Assembly (NCBI GenBank): GCA_023230525.1
Contig: JALNXE010000023.1
Span: 1-50,713 of the forward strand
From: Desulfobulbaceae bacterium
GTDB lineage: Bacteria > Desulfobacterota > Desulfobulbia > Desulfobulbales > SURF-16
Direction: 5' to 3'
DNA: 50,713 bases
Below are positions 34,749-42,833 of this stretch, one piece after another. Position numbers and translations under genes: made by a program. The notes under the pieces are model-generated. The model did no database searches and was not told where the DNA came from. It worked only from the letters and a program-made list of their open reading frames with translations. The stretch's first letter is position 1; each line of letters begins with the position of its first letter.

Positions 34749-35441
34749 TCAGGCAAATTTGATCCCGGCGCGGTATGTCCCCTCGGCAACCATCGAGCTC
34801 CACACCACCACCCCTGACCGGTTGTCAAGCTCTGCCTCAAAACCGATGATCTGCGAGATTTTCAAGGGAAAATCCGTCAGCAAGCCGATTCCTTCCTCGT
34901 TGAGATCAAAGGACTTGGCCTGAAAGTTCATGCGTTTGGACTCACCATCAGCGATTAAGGTCATGGAAAAGTTGATGTCATCGGGAAATACTCTTCTTTG
35001 GCTTTTCCGTCCGCACCTCGCAAAACCGCTGCCGGTAAACCGGAAACCGGCTTGGCAATCCTCATCCTGGTCCAGCAGTTTTCTCACCACTTCGGTTATC
35101 TCGCAGAGGCTGAACGGTTTGGCAATAAGCCGGCAGGCGCCACTGGCGGTTGCCTCCTGGATATTCCCGCAGAGATGGGAGGAGTTGCAAGAGCCGGCGG
35201 TCATGATAACGGCCTTGGTGGCTGGGCACATGTCCTTGATGAATTTCAGCAGTTCCAGACCGTTAAAATCCGGCAGATCAATATCCAGCAGACACAGGTC
35301 GTACCGGCAGGAGCAGAGTTTTTCCAGGGCTGCGGCCCCCGTGTCAGCGGTCGCCACCTCGAAGGATTCATGACTCAGGGCCTTGGCCAGCCCAAACCGA
35401 ATAAGCTCGTTATCATCAACTACCAGTATGTTCTTATGCAC
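34749..35441 (-). CDS. Response regulator with C-terminal PilZ-like domain
   Basis: 230 residues. The receiver (about 1-125) has the acidic pair in VVDDNELIRFG, the phospho-acceptor in DLCLLDIDLPDFNGLEL and Lys in LIAKPFS. The C-terminal part has the c-di-GMP-binding pattern RxxxR (RKSQR near residue 145) followed by DLNEEG (the D/NxSxxG motif with Asn in place of Ser), so it probably binds c-di-GMP. It lacks a DNA-binding or enzymatic domain. It is convergent with the NtrC gene, 14 bases away. Phosphorylation partner unknown. Confidence 0.87.
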   Translation of the reverse strand: MHKNILVVDDNELIRFGLAKALSHESFEVATADTGAAALEKLCSCRYDLCLLDIDLPDFNGLELLKFIKDMCPATKAVIMTAGSCNSSHLCGNIQEATASGACRLIAKPFSLCEITEVVRKLLDQDEDCQAGFRFTGSGFARCGRKSQRRVFPDDINFSMTLIADGESKRMNFQAKSFDLNEEGIGLLTDFPLKISQIIGFEAELDNRSGVVVWSSMVAEGTYRAGIKFA

Positions 35442-35848
35442 AATGACCTCTGTCGGGCAATATTTTTATACCTGTTGTCCTCGGCGCTCAGGCAAGTTAT
35501 GTACCACGGACAAGATGTTTAACCATGAATTTGGCAAAGTTCCATTATTTAAGCTGGTTATCTTGCCCAGCAGCCCTGGTGATTCCTGTCTTCGACTCGG
35601 CAGCAGTGGGCGAATTGCCGCTGCTTAACCCATTTCACCGCTTCCGGTTGGGAATATGCCGATCATGGCCCGCTTTTCTTCGCCTCGCATTTTTTGTTCA
35701 CCGCCCCGCTTCCCGGCCCTGATTTCAGTTAAATTCCCAAACCTCATTCCGCCAAATTCCCATCTCCACCTCTTGCTGTCGGCAATTTGCGTCATGGTCT
35801 TTCGTCTAACTATTTGACATTATAAGACTTAAACAAATACCCCATCTG
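35442..35848. other. Intergenic region without a supported gene
   Basis: About 400 bases between the divergent receiver-PilZ gene and the first NHL gene. Short frames here look random in composition. It holds a small hairpin near 35602-35625 (AGCAG paired with CTGCT, with an inner GGC/GCC) and a TTGACA at 35814-35819 without a good -10. Sites for the sigma-54 activator may lie here, upstream of the promoter at 35849, but no clear dyad was found. Confidence 0.5.
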
Positions 35849-35864
35849 CGGCACGCCCGTTGCA
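35849..35864 (+). promoter_or_regulatory. Strong sigma-54 promoter match before the NHL gene
   Basis: CGGCACGCCCGTTGCA matches TGGCACGNNNNTTGCA in all positions but the first, with GG (35850-35851) and GC (35862-35863) ten bases apart. The predicted start near 35875 is only about five bases before the NHL ATG at 35880, which would make the message nearly leaderless. Confidence 0.62.
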
Positions 35865-35879
35865 ATACCACGATGTGCC

Positions 35880-36824
35880 ATGAACCCCAACCTGAAAAAA
35901 TACATAACCAGCCTGCTGGTGGCCATCTGCCTGCTGCTGTTGTCCGGCAAACAGGCATTGGCGCAGTTTGCGGAGGGCTATCTTTACAACCTCTCCAATT
36001 TTACCGGCGTGGTGCCATACAGCTGGGCCACCCTCTCCGTTGACGAGTGGCAGAATGAAGTCTACGTGGTCTACCAGAATCTGGTCACGGTTTTCAATGA
36101 TAACGGCATGGAGGTCCATAGCTTCGGCGACAGCCTTGATATCGGCCATATCCTTGATGTGGCGGTTGAAGAGAACGGCGACATCCTCCTGCTTGCTTTC
36201 AACGACACGAAATCTTCGGTTTTCCGCAGCAATTACCGGGGCGAACCCAGGGAAGAGATCACTCTCCAGGACCTGCCACCGGAATTTGCAGAGATGCACG
36301 CCAACCGCATCGCTTACCGGGAAGGCAATATCTATCTCGCCTCGGAAGCACAGATGAAAATAGTCATCGTCGACGCGCAAGGGCGTTTTATCAAGGGATT
36401 CGATCTGATCCGCATCATGGGTATTCCGGAAAAGGACCGGGCGGATGCCGGCTTCAGCGGCTTCAATCTGGATAAAAACGGCAATATGCTGTTCACCGTG
36501 CCCGTTCTGTTCACCGCCAGCATCCTGTCGCCTGCAGGTGAAATCGTTTCCTTCGGCAAACCGGGCGGCGCCCCGGGGAAATTCAACATCGTGGTGGGCA
36601 TGGTGGTCGACAGCCAGGGGAACTACCTGGTGGCCGACAAATTGAAATGCGCCATCATCGTGTTCGACAAGGATCTTAATTTTATCAAAGAGTTCGGCTA
36701 TAGGGGCGAGAAACCGGGCAACCTGGTTGCCCCGGAGAGCCTGGCCATTGACAGCGAAGACCGTCTGTACGTCTCCCAGGGCAGGAAAAGGGGCGTCAGT
36801 GTCTTCAAGCTGACCCACGGATAG
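35880..36824 (+). CDS. NHL-repeat beta-propeller protein, secreted
   Basis: 314 residues with a signal peptide (KKYITSLLVAICLLLLSGKQ, cleaved near QALA). The mature part is built of NHL/propeller blades such as GNYLVADKLKCAIIVFDKDL, NGDILLLAFNDTKSSVF and DSEDRLYVSQGRKRGVSVFK. Such proteins often sit beside multihaem cytochrome genes and may help assembly or bind the cell surface; the job is not known. No Shine-Dalgarno sequence precedes the ATG. It is directly upstream of the OmcS-like gene, whose promoter match begins inside this gene's stop codon. Confidence 0.85.
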   Translation: MNPNLKKYITSLLVAICLLLLSGKQALAQFAEGYLYNLSNFTGVVPYSWATLSVDEWQNEVYVVYQNLVTVFNDNGMEVHSFGDSLDIGHILDVAVEENGDILLLAFNDTKSSVFRSNYRGEPREEITLQDLPPEFAEMHANRIAYREGNIYLASEAQMKIVIVDAQGRFIKGFDLIRIMGIPEKDRADAGFSGFNLDKNGNMLFTVPVLFTASILSPAGEIVSFGKPGGAPGKFNIVVGMVVDSQGNYLVADKLKCAIIVFDKDLNFIKEFGYRGEKPGNLVAPESLAIDSEDRLYVSQGRKRGVSVFKLTHG

Positions 36825-36838
36825 GCACACATATTGCC
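36823..36838 (+). promoter_or_regulatory. Candidate sigma-54 promoter for the OmcS-like gene
   Basis: AGGCACACATATTGCC has GGCAC, then TTGC, with GG (36824-36825) and GC (36836-36837) ten bases apart. It overlaps the stop codon of the NHL gene. The predicted start near 36849 gives a leader of about 235 nt that contains the riboswitch. A CCGGCAG/CTGCCGG dyad at 36837-36855 overlaps the -12 region. Confidence 0.58.
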
Positions 36839-36954
36839 GGCAGAACGGCTGCCGGTAAAGCTAATGACCAAGAGGCGCATGCCTCACAGAGCAAAAGGAG
36901 GGCGAAACAGATCGAAAGTTACTAAGGGGAAAAAAGTAAAAAGCTAAGTAATAT

Positions 36955-36972
36955 CTGCCGGTCTTCCGGCAG
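36955..36972 (+). other. Leader hairpin just before the riboswitch
   Basis: CTGCCGG (36955-36961) and CCGGCAG (36966-36972) form a perfect seven-base stem with loop TCTT, ending six bases before the aptamer. The same two heptamers occur in reverse order at 36837-36855. It may insulate the aptamer or act in folding. Confidence 0.5.
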
Positions 36973-36977
36973 CAGGT

Positions 36978-37080
36978 ATCCTCCGCAAAGGGTAAACCCA
37001 TCGTAAGGTGGGGACACAAAGTCAACAGGTCCTGGAAAGGACGGCTGGACCGCCGGAGCTCAAAAACCATCTTGGAGGAT
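36978..37080 (+). ncRNA. GEMM-I (c-di-GMP-I) riboswitch with a Shine-Dalgarno switch
   Basis: The aptamer core shows the GEMM signature: CGCAAAGGGTAAACCCATCG, a GTAA (GNRA) tetraloop closing CCCATC/GGTGGG, then GGGGACACAAAGTC, and the 3' part GGACGGCTGGACCGCCGGAG. The outer helix is CTCCG (36981-36985) with CGGAG (37054-37058). The 5' strand of this helix, ATCCTCC (36978-36984), is a perfect complement of the ribosome site GGAGGAT (37074-37080). Ligand binding would favour the aptamer helix and free the ribosome site, so an ON switch is predicted. The G in AGGG at the Vc2 G20-like position favours c-di-GMP. Confidence 0.87.
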
Positions 37081-37083
37081 GAA

Positions 37084-38343
37084 ATGAGAAATTCAAAGAA
37101 ACTTTATATCACTGCAGCCTGTGCTGGTCTTCTGACCCTCGGATTTACCGGTTCCGCCTTTGCTTTCCATAGCGGCGGCGTTGCCGAGTGCGGCGGCTGT
37201 CACAGCATGCATTCACCCGCGGCAGGCGGAACCTTCCTGCTGGTGGGCACCGACCAGAGCTCGACCTGTCTGAGCTGTCATGAGCATGCCGGTGATACGG
37301 GACCGTCAAGCTATCATATCAGTACCGCCGACGCGGACATGCCCGCTGGCGTGGCCCCTCTGCAGAGAACCCCGGGCGGCGACTTCGGCTGGCTGAAAAA
37401 AGACTATACCTTTACCGTGCGCGGCACAGCCACCACGGAGCTCGGCGAGACCCATGGCCATAACATCATTGCCGTGGACAAGGGCTATGCCGTTGATACG
37501 GAAAACGCCAATGCTCCCGGCGGCACCTTCCCCTCCAACCAGCTGGCCTGTAACAGCTGTCATGATCCCCATGGCAAATACCGCAGGCTTGCCGACGGCA
37601 CCATCTCCAAAACCGGCGCCCCCATTGTCGGCTCAGGCTCCTATGACAGCAGCGCAGCTCCTGCTGCCGGCTCAGCCGTGGGCGTTTACCGCCTGCTGGC
37701 CGGCGCGGGTTACACCAAGGACGGCGTAACCTACAATGGCGTGCCGGCCGCCAAGGTTCCCTCTTCCTATAACCGCAAGGAGGATGCCACCCAGACCCGT
37801 ACCGCCTACGGTGTTGCTTCTGCCGGCGGCCATTCCACCTGGAGTAACTGGTGCTCCACCTGTCATCCCAACATGCATAGTTCAGGCAACATGGTGCATC
37901 CGGTTGACCAGGGACTGGGCTCTACCATTGCCACCCTGTATGGCCAGTATGTTAAATCAGGCGACATGACCGGTACGGCCGCCACGTCGTTCCTGTCCCT
38001 GGCCCCGTTTGCCACCAACAGCTCCGACTATACCGCCCTGGCCACCCTGGCCAAAAACGACAACAGCCAGCTCGCCGGCCCGGGCAGCTCGGATCAGGTC
38101 ATGTGTCTCTCCTGCCACCGCGCCCATGCCTCAGGTTTTGAATACATGCTGCGCTGGAACAACGAAGGGGAGTTCATCACCCAGAACGGCGTCTGGCCCG
38201 GAACCGACACCACACCGGCTGCCCCACAGTTCGCCAGAGGCCGCACTGGTGCTGAGATGCAGGCTGCCTACTATGACAGGCCGGCAACCACATTTGCCAC
38301 CTACCAGAGGGTACTCTGCAACAAGTGCCACGCTCAAGACTAA
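37084..38343 (+). CDS. omcS: OmcS-like hexahaem extracellular cytochrome (nanowire type)
   Basis: 419 residues from the ATG at 37084 (GGAGG five bases before it), with a signal peptide ending near AFA. Six CxxCH motifs: CGGCH, CLSCH, CNSCH, CSTCH, CLSCH and CNKCH. Long stretches match Geobacter OmcS as I remember it: AFHSGGVAEC at the mature start, HAGDTGPSSYHISTA, DMPAG, TPGGDFGW, CHDPHGKYRR, CLSCHRAHASGF and the C-terminal CNKCHA. OmcS polymerises into extracellular filaments that carry electrons to minerals or partners. Haem number and length agree with OmcS (six haems, about 430 residues). A strong terminator follows. Confidence 0.92.
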   Translation: MRNSKKLYITAACAGLLTLGFTGSAFAFHSGGVAECGGCHSMHSPAAGGTFLLVGTDQSSTCLSCHEHAGDTGPSSYHISTADADMPAGVAPLQRTPGGDFGWLKKDYTFTVRGTATTELGETHGHNIIAVDKGYAVDTENANAPGGTFPSNQLACNSCHDPHGKYRRLADGTISKTGAPIVGSGSYDSSAAPAAGSAVGVYRLLAGAGYTKDGVTYNGVPAAKVPSSYNRKEDATQTRTAYGVASAGGHSTWSNWCSTCHPNMHSSGNMVHPVDQGLGSTIATLYGQYVKSGDMTGTAATSFLSLAPFATNSSDYTALATLAKNDNSQLAGPGSSDQVMCLSCHRAHASGFEYMLRWNNEGEFITQNGVWPGTDTTPAAPQFARGRTGAEMQAAYYDRPATTFATYQRVLCNKCHAQD

Positions 38344-38384
38344 TTCTCTGACCATGTCGAGTTGCATCTTTTCGGCATAAAAAA

Positions 38385-38414
38385 GGGGGCCGGTATTTTT
38401 CCGGCCCCTTTTTT
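38385..38414 (+). terminator. Rho-independent terminator after the OmcS-like gene
   Basis: GGGGCCGG (38386-38393) and CCGGCCCC (38401-38408) with loop TATTTTT, followed by TTTTTT. It isolates the cytochrome mRNA, so the riboswitch should mainly act on this single gene. Confidence 0.9.
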
Positions 38415-38533
38415 CTTGAGCTGCTTTGCCGGTTATGCGTATGATAGAGATTGTTAGAAGAAAAAAAATGATGTAAAGTGATTCAAAGTTATGCTCCTCG
38501 CGGTCCGCGGGAGAAAATGAAAAAGGTCATAAC

Positions 38534-39979
38534 ATGCCTGGTATCACGATGAGATCTGCGCCGCACCCATCGCTCTTGCCCTGCCTGATCTCCATTGTTT
38601 TCGCTCTGTTCTTGCTTGCCGGATGCCAGCCAGGGGCACATCTTCCATACCGGGAAGCCCTAGAGGAGCAGGGAGAGCTCAGCGTTTACACCCAGCCCTT
38701 TCCCCAGGGAACCGAACGGCTCCACTTCAGCCTGGCATCCCTCGCCGCGGTCAAAGACGACGGCACCATGGTGCCCATAAATCTTGCCTTCAGCGACTTC
38801 GATAGCGCCGGCATGCAGCGCCAGAGGCTGCTGGGCTCCGGCATTCTGCCCCCTGGAAATTACCGTGGACTCGCTTTTGGGGTCAAGGAAGCCTTTTTGC
38901 GCGGCGAAGAGGAAAACTCCGCCCTGCTGGTGTCCAAAACCCCGGATCTGGTTGATTTCCCGTTTCATATCACCAAGGGCAAAGCCGCACTTCTCCGGCT
39001 CGTCTTCAACTACTCGCAATCAGTGCGGGGAGGATTCGGTTTTGTCCCCGGTTTCGCCATTTTTATCCCGCAAAAACCGGTAACCGGCCTGATCGGCTAT
39101 GTGACCAACACCGCCTCCAACAACATCACGGTCATTGATAAAAACGCCCTGGAGGTTGTCGGCCTGATCGCCACGGGCAAAGGTCCCCACGGCATCGTAC
39201 TGGACCGCAGCCGCAACCGGGCCTACGCCGCCCTTTCCGAAGACGATGCCATAGCCGTCATCGATGTGAGCGGCGGAGAGGTTATTAACGAGATCCGCCT
39301 CAGCAGCGGCGACACACCCCGGGAACTGGCCATCACCCCGGCGGGCGATCTGCTGCTTGCGGCAAACACCGGGTCCAGCACGGTCAGCCTGCTGGACCCG
39401 CTGTCCATGTTTGAGATCGGCCGCATTGCCGTTGACAACGAACCCCGTTTCATTCTCATGGACCCGGACGGCAAAAGGGCCTTTGTCTTTAACTCCATGT
39501 CCGGCACCATCGCGATTATCGATACCGCCCGCCGCGCCCTGGTCACCACCCTCTCGGTGGGGGAGACCCCGGAAAAAGGGGCTTTCAACCGCAATGGCGA
39601 CCGGCTGTATATCATTAACGAGGCTTCGCCCTATCTCACCGTTCTCGACGCCGGCAATCTCGTTGTCCTGCAGCGGGTATTTGTCGGCAGCGGCATGCGT
39701 GACATCATGGTTGATCCCCGCAGCGGCCTGCTCTATCTCGCCAGAAAGCGGGAGACCGCCGTGCAGATTTACGACCCCTTTGCCTTTTTACCAATCGCTA
39801 CCATCCAGACAGGTGACGAAACAGTATACATGACCATCGACAGTGAGGAAAACACGCTGTTTCTGGTGCATCCACAGACAAAACGGATAGGGGTATTCGG
39901 CCTGATAAGCAGAAAAAAAATGACCGAAATCGACGTGGGGGATGATCCCTATTGTCTCACCCTGATGGGCGAGAGGTAG
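38534..39979 (+). CDS. YVTN/beta-propeller lipoprotein
   Basis: 481 residues with a lipoprotein signal (FALFLLAGC, lipid cysteine near residue 32). Residues about 45-170 form a separate N-terminal domain; then a surface-type beta-propeller with repeats such as IGYVTNTASNNITVIDKNAL, AYAALSEDDAIAVIDVSGG, AANTGSSTVSLLDPLSM and FVFNSMSGTIAIIDTARRAL. Likely anchored to the outer membrane. A hairpin (CTCC, CGCGG, CCGCG, GGAG at about 38492-38512) precedes the gene. It ends seven bases before the next gene, so both belong to one operon. Confidence 0.87.
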   Translation: MPGITMRSAPHPSLLPCLISIVFALFLLAGCQPGAHLPYREALEEQGELSVYTQPFPQGTERLHFSLASLAAVKDDGTMVPINLAFSDFDSAGMQRQRLLGSGILPPGNYRGLAFGVKEAFLRGEEENSALLVSKTPDLVDFPFHITKGKAALLRLVFNYSQSVRGGFGFVPGFAIFIPQKPVTGLIGYVTNTASNNITVIDKNALEVVGLIATGKGPHGIVLDRSRNRAYAALSEDDAIAVIDVSGGEVINEIRLSSGDTPRELAITPAGDLLLAANTGSSTVSLLDPLSMFEIGRIAVDNEPRFILMDPDGKRAFVFNSMSGTIAIIDTARRALVTTLSVGETPEKGAFNRNGDRLYIINEASPYLTVLDAGNLVVLQRVFVGSGMRDIMVDPRSGLLYLARKRETAVQIYDPFAFLPIATIQTGDETVYMTIDSEENTLFLVHPQTKRIGVFGLISRKKMTEIDVGDDPYCLTLMGER

Positions 39980-39985
39980 TGGTTT

Positions 39986-42187
39986 GTGAGCAAACGATGC
40001 CAAACAGACAGACAACGATATTACAGGCTCCTGCTTTATCTCTGCTGCTGCCTGCTCGGCGCTGCGCCGCAATCAGCCCTGGCAGACAGCGTCAATGCCC
40101 TGCTGGAGTTTGATTACAACAAATTTGATCTGGATAGCATGGACAAAGCCACCGGCGAAAAATCGGAAACCCAGAGCGAAACCTGGGGACAGAACTATCA
40201 TCTGAATCTGGACAAGACCATCTACCCCAATCTGCGTCTGAATTTCGGGGGGATTTTCCAGAAGGACGAGACGGATTCCACCATCAACGATGAGGACCGC
40301 GAAACGACTCTGACCAATACCCGGCCCTTTGCCGATCTGACCCTGAAAACCCCCCTGTACACCGCCGGAGCCGGTTACAGCAAGAGGGATGCCCAGACCA
40401 AGATTGACGAGCTGCCCTGGCAGGCAAACATCAACGAGCAGTACAACGCCATTCTGGGCTGGCGGCCTGAAGGTTTGCCCAGTTTTGACATGAGACTCGA
40501 AAAGTCGGATTTTTATGACAAGGACCGCCTGGAGCAGGATAGCACCCAGACCACCGCTTCGCTCATCTGCCGTTACGCCAACGACAAACTCGACCTCCAG
40601 TACCGGCCCTTCATGGTGGAGACGGAGGACCGGGTCAACAATATCGACACCAAGACCACCATCCATAACGGCAGACTTAATTATTCGGATTTCTTTTTTA
40701 ACAAACGCAGCTCTTTTTCCACCACCTACAATGTCTCCCGCATGGAAATAGAGACCATTGCCTCCGGCACCGGAGAGGTCAGCGCCCCTCTCTTTCCCAT
40801 TAACGGCCTTTCCGCCCTGGACGACACCCCGACCCTCGGGGTTCTCGCCGTTAATCCCGGCCTGATCGACGGCAACCTGACGGCCGGCAGCGGCATCAAC
40901 ATCGGCCTGCCCTCCGGGGGGGACAACCGGGCAAAAAACATCGGCCTTGATTTTGCCACGGACACGGAAGTCAACTCGCTGCGCATCTGGGTTGACCAGG
41001 AGCTGCGGGGAAACAATAGCGCCATTGCCGATTTCTTCACCTGGGACGTTTATACCAGCTCGGACAACGACACCTGGCATTTTGAGAGAACGGTGGCTCC
41101 GGCCCCGTTCGATTCCTTCCAGAACTATTTTGAAATCAATTTTCCCAGCGTGACCACGCGCTATATCAAGGTGGTGGTCAAACCGCTTTCTCCCATCATC
41201 CCGAATCCGGGAAATATTACGGACATCTTTGTCACCGAGATCCAGCCTTATGTCACCAGACCGGTGCAGGATGTGGAAGGCACAAACACCACCACCACCC
41301 ATCTGCTCAACATGGACCTGCGCACCAGGCTCATGCAGAATCATGAGCTGTACCATGAATTTTCCTATTTTCTGATCTCCTCCGATCCCGGCGCCGGGGA
41401 GCGCTATACCCTGTCCAACGCCTTTTCCGGGTCGCGCCAGCTCTCTCCGGTTTTTTCCGGCAATTTCCGGGTTGCCAGGGAGGATATCAAGGAAACCACG
41501 GGCGATGGCGAGGCCAACGCCTACAGCGCCTCACTGCGTGCCGATCCTCTGCCCACCCTTGACCATACCCTGGTCTTCAGCGGCCGGCGGGAAAAAATCG
41601 GGGATGACGAGCTCGACACGGATGCGCTTTTTCTGCAGAACAGAGCGGAACTGTACAAGGGCATTGACGCCTTCCTGCATGGAGGCTTGAGCAGAAAAAC
41701 CCAGAACACTGGCGAGCAGGATGACAGCACCATCATCAATTTCGGCTCCACCGTCGTCCCCCACCGCACCCTCACCATGACCCTGAGCTATACCGCGACC
41801 ACCACGGACCAGACGGGCGGAGACCGGGCCGAGGGGACGCTGAAGGATAACAGAATGGATCTGGGGGCTGCCTTCAGGCCGTTCCAGACGGTCTATATCT
41901 TTGCCTCCATAGGCAGAGTGGAGCAGGATAACATGACAGATAACCTGACGAATTATGCGCTGAACTGGTCCCCTTTTCCCTATGGCACGCTGCAGCTGCA
42001 GTTTTCCTACAGCGAGGATCTACGTTCCGAAGACCAGTCAAAAATAAAAACCATCCGTCCGAGCCTGCGCTGGGAGATCGCCCCGCGCATCTCCCTGGAT
42101 CTTTCCTACATGGTGACGGAGAGCGACTCGGTCCGCGAAACCACGGACCTGAAATCAATGAATGCGATTGTGAAAATGATTTATTAA
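39986..42187 (+). CDS. Large outer-membrane beta-barrel protein (porin-like conduit candidate)
   Basis: 733 residues from a GTG start with GAGAGG upstream. A signal peptide ends near SALA. The rest is rich in alternating polar/aromatic strands (for example YHLNLDKTIYPNLRLNFGGI, YHEFSYFLISS, LTMTLSYTATTT) and ends in a C-terminal Tyr (IVKMIY), as in outer-membrane barrels. Around residues 313-400 lies an inserted discoidin (F5/8C)-like part (IGLDFATDTEVNSLRIWVDQ, then TRYIKVVVKPL). It contains no haem motif. In such loci the barrel is the sheath through which cytochromes pass electrons; this role is inferred. Confidence 0.8.
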   Translation: MSKRCQTDRQRYYRLLLYLCCCLLGAAPQSALADSVNALLEFDYNKFDLDSMDKATGEKSETQSETWGQNYHLNLDKTIYPNLRLNFGGIFQKDETDSTINDEDRETTLTNTRPFADLTLKTPLYTAGAGYSKRDAQTKIDELPWQANINEQYNAILGWRPEGLPSFDMRLEKSDFYDKDRLEQDSTQTTASLICRYANDKLDLQYRPFMVETEDRVNNIDTKTTIHNGRLNYSDFFFNKRSSFSTTYNVSRMEIETIASGTGEVSAPLFPINGLSALDDTPTLGVLAVNPGLIDGNLTAGSGINIGLPSGGDNRAKNIGLDFATDTEVNSLRIWVDQELRGNNSAIADFFTWDVYTSSDNDTWHFERTVAPAPFDSFQNYFEINFPSVTTRYIKVVVKPLSPIIPNPGNITDIFVTEIQPYVTRPVQDVEGTNTTTTHLLNMDLRTRLMQNHELYHEFSYFLISSDPGAGERYTLSNAFSGSRQLSPVFSGNFRVAREDIKETTGDGEANAYSASLRADPLPTLDHTLVFSGRREKIGDDELDTDALFLQNRAELYKGIDAFLHGGLSRKTQNTGEQDDSTIINFGSTVVPHRTLTMTLSYTATTTDQTGGDRAEGTLKDNRMDLGAAFRPFQTVYIFASIGRVEQDNMTDNLTNYALNWSPFPYGTLQLQFSYSEDLRSEDQSKIKTIRPSLRWEIAPRISLDLSYMVTESDSVRETTDLKSMNAIVKMIY

Positions 42188-42266
42188 TTATTCCCCAATG
42201 CCTGTGCTACAATGAGAGCAAACTCGAAAAACATGACACCAGCGAATCATCATTGGAGAAGAAAAC

Positions 42267-42833
42267 GTGCGGCTTAAAAAAATTACCCTGGTCATCATCC
42301 TTGCTTTCCTCACGGCATGCGCGGCGCCTCTTGCCACCTATCATGACACGGAAATGGATTTCGGATCCGTCCAGACCGTGGCGGTGATGCCTTTTGCCAA
42401 TCTCACCGGCCACACCCGGGTCGAAGACAGGGTACGGGATGTCTTCATGAATATGCTGCTTGCCACGGCAAGTATCTATGTCATCCCCCCCGGGGAGGTG
42501 GCCCGCGGCATCTCCAGGGTGCAGGTGGTTGACAGCACGTCCCCCTCGGCCGAGGAAATCCAGAAGCTGGGGGTCGCGCTCTCGGCTGATGCGGTCATCA
42601 CCGGGGTGGTCAGGGAGTATGGCGAAGTCCGGTCCGGGACCGCTGCATCCAACGTGATCTCCATCGGCTTGCAGATGATGGAGGTGCAGACCGGCAGGGT
42701 AATATGGTCGGGCTCCACCACCAAGGGCGGCATCAACCTGAAAGACCGGCTCCTGGGTGGAGGCGGCCAGCCGATGAACGATATTACTGAAGAGGCGGTG
42801 CTTGATCTCATCCATCAGCTTTTTAACAGCTAG
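42267..42833 (+). CDS. Small outer-membrane lipoprotein (CsgG/LpoB-like fold)
   Basis: 188 residues from a GTG start, preceded by GGAGAAG. The lipobox is LTAC with the lipid cysteine near residue 18. The mature part, with VQTVAVMPFANLTGHTRVED, LGVALSADAVITGVVREYGE and MEVQTGRVIWSGSTTKGG, resembles the LpoB/GNA1162/CsgG-like group of lipoproteins. It overlaps the next gene by 32 bases. Probably part of the surface complex encoded here; a precise function is not known. Confidence 0.78.
   Translation: MRLKKITLVIILAFLTACAAPLATYHDTEMDFGSVQTVAVMPFANLTGHTRVEDRVRDVFMNMLLATASIYVIPPGEVARGISRVQVVDSTSPSAEEIQKLGVALSADAVITGVVREYGEVRSGTAASNVISIGLQMMEVQTGRVIWSGSTTKGGINLKDRLLGGGGQPMNDITEEAVLDLIHQLFNS

Noticed and set aside
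35829..36830. 333-residue minus-strand frame over the NHL gene
   Set aside because: The plus-strand protein has a signal peptide and NHL blades; the antisense frame shows no domain and looks like a codon-bias shadow.
36978..37060. Aptamer as a cGAMP-specific GEMM-Ib riboswitch, as in some Geobacter
   Set aside because: The base corresponding to G20 of Vc2 appears to be G (AGGG), and the nearby GGDEF protein keeps the Asp typical of c-di-GMP synthases. cGAMP binding cannot be excluded without probing.
40073..41356. 427-residue minus-strand frame within the barrel gene
   Set aside because: It is antisense to the barrel gene, which has a signal peptide and C-terminal Tyr; its composition is typical of a shadow frame.
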